Source: Bacteroidota bacterium
GTDB lineage: Bacteria; Bacteroidota; Bacteroidia; B-17B0; Aurantibacillaceae
Assembly: GCA_947450025.1 (NCBI GenBank)
Contig: CANFTW010000019.1
Location: 1 to 43,893 of the forward strand
Length of the DNA: 43,893 bases
Direction: 5' to 3'
Shown: positions 35,054 to 41,199 of the stretch, piece by piece
How the letters are laid out: every line of letters begins with the position of its first letter
How positions within the stretch are numbered: position 1 is the first letter of the stretch
The notes under the pieces: model-generated
What the model saw: only the letters and a program-made list of their open reading frames with translations
Databases searched by the model: none
Told to the model about the DNA's origin: nothing
Position numbers and translations under genes: made by a program

Positions 35054-37496
35054 AAAATAAAGGCAAAAATCCTAACTGATAATTTTTTATAAGAGGGTCA
35101 GCATTAACATTAGCAGGATCTGGAGCATAACTCAGGGCTAATACATTTTTTGTATTCATTAAATTCACTAAATCTAAGGCAATTTCATAGGCCATTTTTT
35201 TACCATTAATCTTATAAGCAATTCTTAAATCTAAACGATTATAAGGATTAAATTGTAAGGTGTTCACCTTGTCATTATCTGCTACCACATCCATCACGGC
35301 ATTACTAGCTGCAATATTTACCGGCGAATAACGCTTACCTCCACCATAGGTAAATTTAGATGAAATATTAATAGAATTCTTTTTAGACTTTCCAATTTCA
35401 TATTCAACACCCGCTAATACATTCATCATATATTGTCCATTAAAATCAGTATTAAAGGTTTTACCATTACTCGCTTTGTATTTACTATCAAATAAACTAG
35501 CCGAATACAAAAAGAAATAATGTTTACTAAACGTTTTTTCTAAAGTAAATTCTAAACCATAATTATAACCTGTTCCTTTATTTTCCATGGTATAAATAGG
35601 AAAGAAACGATTAAAACTAGCGCCTCGATTAAGAAGGGAAACACTTGATGGAACAGCATATACAGGCACATCCCATAGATACTGATAATAGGCTTCGACT
35701 TTTGTTCTAAAATATTTTGAAATCTGTAAATCGTAACCTAACACGGCATGCTGACTTTTACTAAACCCTAAATTTTTATTATCTAATTGTTTGGTAGGAT
35801 TTGAATATGTTTTTCCATCTCTTACTAAACTATCAGGTGCTGCAAAATATAAATAAGTTGGTTGCATTTGACTATGCATTCCATAAGCTAAACTTAATGA
35901 TTGATTTGGTTTGAATTGATAACGTATACTTGCTCTTGGCTCTACCGCCCAACTATTACTTAGTGTCAAGTATTGTGCAAACACCCCTAAATTTGTACTC
36001 CATTTTTCATTGAATTTATGCACAAAAGCAAAATAGGGTTGCAGTAAATAAAAATCAGCGGTTGTATTAATTCTAGTTTTATAAGGTTTATTAATTATAG
36101 ATTGAGCTAATGTATCATATCTCGAATTTATTTTGACTTGGTCATAAAAATTCACGTGAAATAAATTGGCAAAAAAACCTGTCTTAAAACTATTTTTAGG
36201 ATTAATTTTATGTTTAACATACCAAGAAATTGTAGTTTTTGTTTCAGTAAAATCATAGCCTAAAATTTGAGGTAAGGTGTCATTTGGCTGAAAATTTTTA
36301 TCTCGTAAAACCAAATAATGGTCAACATTTAAACCTTGAGCACTAAAGGCTAAAGAGGTTTTCATCAATGTTCTGCTATTAAATGAATAGGCATGGTTTA
36401 AAATAACCACTCCCATATTAGAGGCAAAATACTGATCTCTATTTAAATCGCCATACAATTCTTTTGGACGTTCTGTCTGAGTGCTTAAAATAATTTTTAT
36501 CGTACTCATTCCTCCTATTCCACTCAGCGAAAAAACACCCGCTTTTTGAGTAGGAAAATTAAATCGAAATGCCCCGTCTTGATATTGAGGAACGGCGCTA
36601 GTGCCAAGTTTAATTTGTAAGCCTGATAATAATTTTAAAGTTGAATAACGATAATTAATATAATAACTACTTCCTTTTGCTTTATTGATAGGTCCTTCTA
36701 AAGACAACTCTGTTCCTAAAATACCGAACTGAAAAGTACGTTCATGCTTTTGATTATTTCCATTGCGCATTTTTAAATCAAATACACCGCCTAAGGCATT
36801 ACCATAATTAGCAGGGAACGCTCCTGTGTAAAACTCGGAATTAGCTAAATACTTATTATTAATGATAGCAGTTGGGCCACCTGCCGAACCAGCTACAGCA
36901 AAGTGATTAGGATTAGGAATGTCGATTTCTTCTAAACGCCACAATAATCCTGAAGGAGAATTACCACGAACAACGATATCATTCCTACTATCATTTGTTC
37001 CTTGAACACCTGCAAAATTAGAGGCCATACGAGCGGGGTCTTGACGAGAACCAGGGTAACGCTCTGTTTCTTCAATACTAAATGTTTTAACATTAACTGC
37101 TTGCATATCAGTCACTACATCTTTTTGTTCATCGGCATTCACCACAACCTCATCCATCTGAACTAAAGATTCTTCCAATTCAATGGTTAAATATGTTTCT
37201 TTACCAGATGAAATAATAATATCATTTAAAGGCATCGTATTATACCCAAACAAACTAATAATAAATGAACGTCGACCAACAGAAATTCCATCTAATTTAA
37301 AATAACCATTGGCATCGGTTACGGTAACATATTTTTTTGTAGAATCATTTTTTAACCGCACAAGAGCTCCGGGAAGTCCTACAGAAGAAACTTTATCTAT
37401 GACTTGACCCCTTACCGTTTGAGTGTAGGACGTTTGAGCTAAAAACGTATTAGAATATAAAAAAGTAATCGCAAAAAAAAGTAAATATTTGTTCAT
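35034..37496 (-). CDS. TonB-dependent receptor with carboxypeptidase-regulatory-like N-domain
   Basis: This 820-residue outer-membrane active transporter has a signal peptide (1-20), a CarboxypepD_reg-like beta-sandwich (about 27-115; VRGQVIDKVSSVGLPGALVRL), and a plug domain (about 125-235). A 22-strand-type barrel with short Asn/Tyr-rich turns runs to the aromatic C-terminus PLFYVKIDF. The region VVVNADEQKDV before the plug is the usual TonB-box area. There is no adjacent SusD gene, so uptake of an iron complex or small ligand is more likely than polysaccharide. It overlaps the DUF481-like gene by 20 bases. The 36-base gap upstream joins it to the propeller lipoprotein gene, so three genes probably form one operon. 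Confidence 0.9.
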   Translation of the reverse strand: MNKYLLFFAITFLYSNTFLAQTSYTQTVRGQVIDKVSSVGLPGALVRLKNDSTKKYVTVTDANGYFKLDGISVGRRSFIISLFGYNTMPLNDIIISSGKETYLTIELEESLVQMDEVVVNADEQKDVVTDMQAVNVKTFSIEETERYPGSRQDPARMASNFAGVQGTNDSRNDIVVRGNSPSGLLWRLEEIDIPNPNHFAVAGSAGGPTAIINNKYLANSEFYTGAFPANYGNALGGVFDLKMRNGNNQKHERTFQFGILGTELSLEGPINKAKGSSYYINYRYSTLKLLSGLQIKLGTSAVPQYQDGAFRFNFPTQKAGVFSLSGIGGMSTIKIILSTQTERPKELYGDLNRDQYFASNMGVVILNHAYSFNSRTLMKTSLAFSAQGLNVDHYLVLRDKNFQPNDTLPQILGYDFTETKTTISWYVKHKINPKNSFKTGFFANLFHVNFYDQVKINSRYDTLAQSIINKPYKTRINTTADFYLLQPYFAFVHKFNEKWSTNLGVFAQYLTLSNSWAVEPRASIRYQFKPNQSLSLAYGMHSQMQPTYLYFAAPDSLVRDGKTYSNPTKQLDNKNLGFSKSQHAVLGYDLQISKYFRTKVEAYYQYLWDVPVYAVPSSVSLLNRGASFNRFFPIYTMENKGTGYNYGLEFTLEKTFSKHYFFLYSASLFDSKYKASNGKTFNTDFNGQYMMNVLAGVEYEIGKSKKNSINISSKFTYGGGKRYSPVNIAASNAVMDVVADNDKVNTLQFNPYNRLDLRIAYKINGKKMAYEIALDLVNLMNTKNVLALSYAPDPANVNADPLIKNYQLGFLPLFYVKIDF

Positions 37497-37532
37497 AAGC
37501 TAAAAATACTAATTTTTAGAAAACAAGGGAAA

Positions 37533-38321
37533 TTAGTCTACTATAAGCGAATCAGAATAAATTTTATAGAATTGTTCATTTTGCCACAGAACATTCTTTA
37601 TTAAGGTATCTTGAAAAGTTTTTTCGATGGTATTGAAACTCTGAGATTGATACTGTTTTAATGAATGATCTTCGAAATAAAAAATATCGCCATTGATGAC
37701 TTTAAAATTTTTAAGATTCGTTAAAGGAATTGTTTTGTAAAATGTTCCGTAAATATCAAATACTAAAATCCCTTCATTTGGGCAATTTAAATACACGTAG
37801 TTATTATGCTCTTTTATGAAATTAGGTTTTATGTCAACATCTAAAATCCGCTTTAAATTGCCTGTTTTTACTAATGTTTTTAGATCTGAGTTAAATCTTA
37901 ACAATTCATTATTTTGCTTGTCATAAATCCAAAAACTATTGTTGCTTGACGAACACACTAAACTTGCTTGCTCATAGCCCAATGTTTCAATTGATATCAT
38001 AGAACTCGTTTGAGTTAATTGGTCATCCAAAAATAATATTTGTTGAAAATCTTTATAATAGACTAAAATTTTCAGGGGATTCATAGCATCCACATAATCA
38101 ATTTTACCATAACGTTTTGTGCTAAACTTTTTTTGCAAGATTCCATTTGAACCATACTTCACAATTTCATTTTGAGTAATGACATATATATTTCCAAAAG
38201 CATCAATTTCAATCATTGATTTTTTTTCAATAAACTTAATGCGTATAGGAGTATTGGATGATTGAAAAAAAAAGGAACATCCAATAACAAAACTTAAAAA
38301 TATGATAGTGTAAAATCTCAA
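37533..38321 (-). CDS. Propeller-like lipoprotein
   Basis: This 262-residue protein has a short signal ending VIGC (C15), a probable lipobox. The mature part has repeated beta segments of the NHL/six-bladed-propeller kind: EIDAFGNIYVITQNEIVKYG (about 38-57), ILFLDDQLTQ, FWIYDKQNNELLRFNSDLK, and GILVFDIYGTFYKTIPL. It is truncated relative to a full six-blade protein, so it may be a three- to four-blade module or simply a small member of the family. It lies on the minus strand, 96 bases from the PfkB stop, with a terminator between them, and 36 bases upstream of the TonB receptor. It may be a binding subunit for the receptor, but nothing shows this directly. Confidence 0.6.
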   Translation of the reverse strand: MRFYTIIFLSFVIGCSFFFQSSNTPIRIKFIEKKSMIEIDAFGNIYVITQNEIVKYGSNGILQKKFSTKRYGKIDYVDAMNPLKILVYYKDFQQILFLDDQLTQTSSMISIETLGYEQASLVCSSSNNSFWIYDKQNNELLRFNSDLKTLVKTGNLKRILDVDIKPNFIKEHNNYVYLNCPNEGILVFDIYGTFYKTIPLTNLKNFKVINGDIFYFEDHSLKQYQSQSFNTIEKTFQDTLIKNVLWQNEQFYKIYSDSLIVD

Positions 38322-38370
38322 CGTATTTATTTAACGCTAAGATAATTTATAAATTGTAATTTATCTAAAT

Positions 38371-38403
38371 AAAAAAGCCCCCTATTTTGCAATAGAGGGC
38401 TTT
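38371..38403 (-). terminator. Terminator of the PfkB kinase gene
   Basis: An 11-base stem (38374-38384 with 38393-38403, one mismatch or wobble) with an 8-base loop reads into a T run on the minus strand, 15 bases past the pfkB-family stop. Confidence 0.85.
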
Positions 38404-38417
38404 AACTTAATTTTTAT

Positions 38418-39341
38418 TTATACTAAAGAAATATCAAATTGAACTAAGTCAATAAATTCTTGAACTCGATTAGAAACATCTTCTTGAGATAAGCCAATTA
38501 AACGTTCTGTACCAAATTTTTCAACCGTAAAACTAGCCATTGCCGAACCAAAAATAATCGCACGTTTCATGTTCTCAAAGCTGATATCTTTTGTTTTAGC
38601 TAAATAGCCAATAAATCCCCCTGCAAAACTGTCGCCAGCCCCTGTTGGATCAAACACATCTTCTAATGGTAAAGCTGGAGCAAAAAACACTTCCTCTTTA
38701 TTAAATAATAAAGCACCGTGCTCTCCTTTTTTAATCACTAACACTTTTGGGCCCATTGCTAGAATTTTTTGAGCCGCTTTTACTAAAGAATATTCGCCAG
38801 ATAATTGACGAGCTTCAGAATCATTAATTGTTAAAACATCAATTCCCTTTAATGTTTCCATTAATTCAGGCATAGCAATATCCATCCAAAAATTCATGGT
38901 ATCTAATACAATTAATTTTGGACGTTTAGATAACTGAGATAATACTTTTTGCTGAACACTTGGCATTAAGTTTCCTAACATTAAAAAATCGCAATTTTTG
39001 TATGAATCTGGCACAATAGGGTCAAAATCACCTAAAACATTTAACTGAGTATCAAGGGTATCGCGAGAATTCATGTCATTATGGTAGCGACCGCTCCAAA
39101 AAAATGATTTTTCGCCTTTCTTAATTTGTAATCCATCCAAATTAACTCCTTGACCTTTCAATGTATTCATAAATTCTTGAGGAAAATCGTCCCCAACAAC
39201 CGACACTAAGTTTATTTCTTTTGTAAAGTAAGAAGACGCTAATGCTATGTAACTAGCAGCTCCACCAACAATTTTATCGGTTTTCCCGAAAGGTGTTTCG
39301 ATAGCATCAAACGCTACAGTACCTACAACTAAAAGACTCAT
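38418..39341 (-). CDS. PfkB-family sugar or nucleoside kinase
   Basis: This 307-residue ribokinase-fold kinase has the N-terminal signature VGTVAFDAIETPFGKTDKIVGGAASYIALASSYF (about 6-39; two glycines and the family pattern). It has LTINDSEARQLSGE near 195, and the C-terminal PfkB motif DPTGAGDSFAGGFIGYL (about 237-253) with the catalytic aspartate in GAGD. The exact substrate cannot be read from the motif. An exact TATATTTG -7 box lies on the minus strand about 30 bases before the ATG, without a clear -33. It is divergent from tRNA-Asn and marks the end of the core region before the integrative island. Confidence 0.9.
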   Translation of the reverse strand: MSLLVVGTVAFDAIETPFGKTDKIVGGAASYIALASSYFTKEINLVSVVGDDFPQEFMNTLKGQGVNLDGLQIKKGEKSFFWSGRYHNDMNSRDTLDTQLNVLGDFDPIVPDSYKNCDFLMLGNLMPSVQQKVLSQLSKRPKLIVLDTMNFWMDIAMPELMETLKGIDVLTINDSEARQLSGEYSLVKAAQKILAMGPKVLVIKKGEHGALLFNKEEVFFAPALPLEDVFDPTGAGDSFAGGFIGYLAKTKDISFENMKRAIIFGSAMASFTVEKFGTERLIGLSQEDVSNRVQEFIDLVQFDISLV

Positions 39342-39373
39342 ATAAAAAAAGATTAAATATTTTTACAAATATA

Positions 39374-39404
39374 TTGTTTATTTACAAAATAGATATTAAA
39401 TTTG
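39374..39404 (+). promoter_or_regulatory. Promoter of tRNA-Asn
   Basis: TTG (39374-39376), a 20-base spacer and TAAATTTG (39397-39404) match the consensus fully. The start point is near 39408, about 20 bases before the mature tRNA 5' end. Confidence 0.8.
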
Positions 39405-39428
39405 CACTCCTTTATAAGGAAAAAGGAT

Positions 39429-39502
39429 TCCTTCTTAGCTCAGCTGGTTAGAGCACATGACTGTTAATCATGGGGTCCCTGGTTCGAGCCCAGGAGAGGG
39501 AG
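39429..39502 (+). tRNA. tRNA-Asn (anticodon GTT)
   Basis: The full cloverleaf is visible: acceptor TCCTTCT / AGAGGGA with one T-G pair, D stem GCTC/GAGC, anticodon stem CATGA/TCATG with loop CTGTTAA (GTT at 39463-39465), variable loop of 5, and T stem CCTGG/CCAGG with loop TTCGAGC. The discriminator is G. CCA is not encoded. The GUU anticodon is a Tgt substrate, so it links to the tgt gene of this window. Confidence 0.97.
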
Positions 39503-39503
39503 C

Positions 39504-39534
39504 AAAAAGCCACCAATGTCGGGTGGCTTTTTTT
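39504..39534 (+). terminator. Terminator of tRNA-Asn
   Basis: An 11-base stem (39504-39514 with 39522-39532) with a 7-base loop runs into a T run directly after the tRNA. Confidence 0.9.
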
Positions 39535-39567
39535 ATGATATAAAGTGTAATTTTATGCTTTATTATT

Positions 39568-39605
39568 GGCACCGTAGTTCAATGGATAGAATAAGCGTTT
39601 CCTAA
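39568..39605 (+). tRNA. 5' half of tRNA-Arg (anticodon CCT), interrupted
   Basis: The bases form the acceptor 5' strand GGCACCG, TA, D stem GTTC/GAAT with loop AATGGATA, A, anticodon stem AGCGT and the loop TTCCTAA with CCT at 39601-39603 flanked by the normal TT and AA. After the loop the sequence should continue ACGCT and a T arm ending CGGTGCC. It instead reads TTAATTTCTC, and no 3' half is found up to the window edge. The break at the anticodon loop is the usual crossover point of tyrosine recombinases. Either the 3' half lies at the far end of the island, or a complete copy is reconstituted there. Confidence 0.85.
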
Positions 39606-39610
39606 TTAAT

Positions 39611-39745
39611 TTCTCACATTTGTCTTCAAGAGAGAAATCTCTAACCCCTTCTAAATCAAGCGTAAAACTTAGAAGAGGTTGGAGATTTTTTATTTGTATC
39701 GCTAATAGTTTCAATCAATTCTCACAAATGGCTCACAAATTTGTG
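39611..39745. repeat. CTCACA-type repeats flanking the hairpin (candidate recombinase arm sites)
   Basis: TTCTCACATTTG (39611-39622), TTCTCACAAATG (39719-39730) and GGCTCACAAATTTG (39730-39743) are three similar direct repeats. The last is part of the 12-base palindrome CACAAATTTGTG (39734-39745), 20 bases before the recombinase ATG. They could be arm-type binding sites of the recombinase, or an operator of its gene. Confidence 0.45.
39635..39690 (+). terminator. Long hairpin at the island end
   Basis: A 20-base stem (39635-39654 with 39669-39688, two G-T pairs), a 14-base loop and a T run lie between the broken tRNA and the recombinase. It would stop transcription entering from the tRNA promoter; it could also be a structural part of the attachment site. 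Confidence 0.7.
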
Positions 39746-39765
39746 GAACTAAAAAACTTATTAAA

Positions 39766-41157
39766 ATGAAGACAAAAAACGTAAAAATTAGTTTGGATTG
39801 TAAAACCAATCACATTTCTAAAGGAAGGAAATTTCCATTGTTATTAAGGGTTGCTTGTAATGGCAAACACATCTACATCAATATCGGCAAATCAATAGAA
39901 GAAAAATTCTATGATAAGCAAAACAAGGAAATTAAAAAGGAGGTAAAGGGTGCATCTTCTTACATTGATTATGTGGAAAGGCATAAAGTAAAAATTAGCG
40001 AAATAATTTCCGATTTTGAACGAAATGGTCAGGTAATTAATCTCCAAAAAATAAGAGAAACTTATTTATTTCAATTAGGAAAAATAGATTCTGTTAGTTT
40101 TTATGAATACGTTAAAGAAACTATTGATAAAGAAAAAGAATTGAGTTTGCTTAAAGAAAAAACACTCTATAATTACGAAAGGAATATGGTGATATTAAAC
40201 GAGTATTGTCCAACGCTATCCATTCACGATATTGACAAAACATTTTTAGAAAAATATGAATCACATCTTTTACATAAACTTAAAATGTCAAGAAACTCTA
40301 AATTTCACGCTATGTGTTTCATTAGAAAATACACATTGAGGTTATTTAAGGACGGAAAAATTAAAAATTACCCATTCAGTTCCTATATCGTTGGAAGTCC
40401 TGAACTAGGCGAACCACTTTATTTAGAATTAGAGGAACTTAATAAATTACACGACCTATATGAAAGCGGTGAATTATTAAAAATTGTAAGAAATTCAAAA
40501 AGTAAGTTTACAAAGTATAAAACATTTCCACTAGGTGAAAAGTATCAAGAGGTATTGAAATACTACCTTGCCAGTTGTTATTGTGGACTTAGGCACTCTG
40601 ATATTAAAACCTTAAAAACATCTGAAATAAAGGGTGCACATATTGTAAAAATAATGAAGAAGGGAAGAAAAGGTCAACTTAAAGAAGTAAAGATACCCAT
40701 AAGAAAAAGATTTGAATCTTTACTTCAACGTAAGTCTGAAAATGGGTTTGCTTTTGGTGTAAAAGTTAAGGAGTGTTCTCAAACAAATAAATATTTGAAA
40801 GATATTGCAAAAATTGCAGGTATTGAAAAGGAACTTACATTTCATAGTGCAAGACACACATTTGCAGTAGTTTCTTTAAGATTAGTAATACCTATTGATG
40901 TAATCAGCAATGTTTTAGGACATTCTGAATTAGAAACTACACAACGATATGCACGTGTAGTTGCATCCTATAAAAATGAACAAATGAATAAGTGGGATAA
41001 GATTGCAGGAGATGCACATATCACGGAAATTGAAGTCAGTTGCCCTAATTGTACGTTATCGGTAATGAAATTTGCTAAGGACGTTCTAAAACTTAAAAAA
41101 ATACCTTGCAAATGTCAAAATTGCAACGAGGATTTTGTTTACTGTATTGCAAGTTGA
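39766..41157 (+). CDS. Tyrosine recombinase/integrase with C-terminal zinc ribbon
   Basis: This 463-residue integrase has an N-terminal arm-binding-like domain (about 5-75), a SAM-like core-binding domain (about 110-205), and the catalytic domain (about 215-400). Catalytic residues are R276 (CYCGLRHSDI), H360 and R363 (HSARHTF), H386 (LGHSELETTQ) and nucleophile Y395. Beyond the tyrosine, residues 420-463 add a zinc-ribbon-like extension with CPNC (426-429) and CQNC (450-453), unusual for this family. Six of its 19 arginine codons are AGG, including R276; the interrupted tRNA beside it reads that codon. It is the first gene of the island, and the start is the ATG 20 bases after the palindrome at 39734-39745. 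It converges on the restriction gene. Confidence 0.92.
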   Translation: MKTKNVKISLDCKTNHISKGRKFPLLLRVACNGKHIYINIGKSIEEKFYDKQNKEIKKEVKGASSYIDYVERHKVKISEIISDFERNGQVINLQKIRETYLFQLGKIDSVSFYEYVKETIDKEKELSLLKEKTLYNYERNMVILNEYCPTLSIHDIDKTFLEKYESHLLHKLKMSRNSKFHAMCFIRKYTLRLFKDGKIKNYPFSSYIVGSPELGEPLYLELEELNKLHDLYESGELLKIVRNSKSKFTKYKTFPLGEKYQEVLKYYLASCYCGLRHSDIKTLKTSEIKGAHIVKIMKKGRKGQLKEVKIPIRKRFESLLQRKSENGFAFGVKVKECSQTNKYLKDIAKIAGIEKELTFHSARHTFAVVSLRLVIPIDVISNVLGHSELETTQRYARVVASYKNEQMNKWDKIAGDAHITEIEVSCPNCTLSVMKFAKDVLKLKKIPCKCQNCNEDFVYCIAS

Positions 41158-41199
41158 TAAATAGTACTGGTCTGAGATGCTTTTAAATCCGTTTTAAGG

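Noticed and set aside
39568-39765. Group I intron inside tRNA-Arg(CCT)
   Set aside because: Such introns are known at this anticodon position in other bacteria, but no intron core elements are seen, and no 3' half follows within 4.3 kb; a recombinase gene follows instead.
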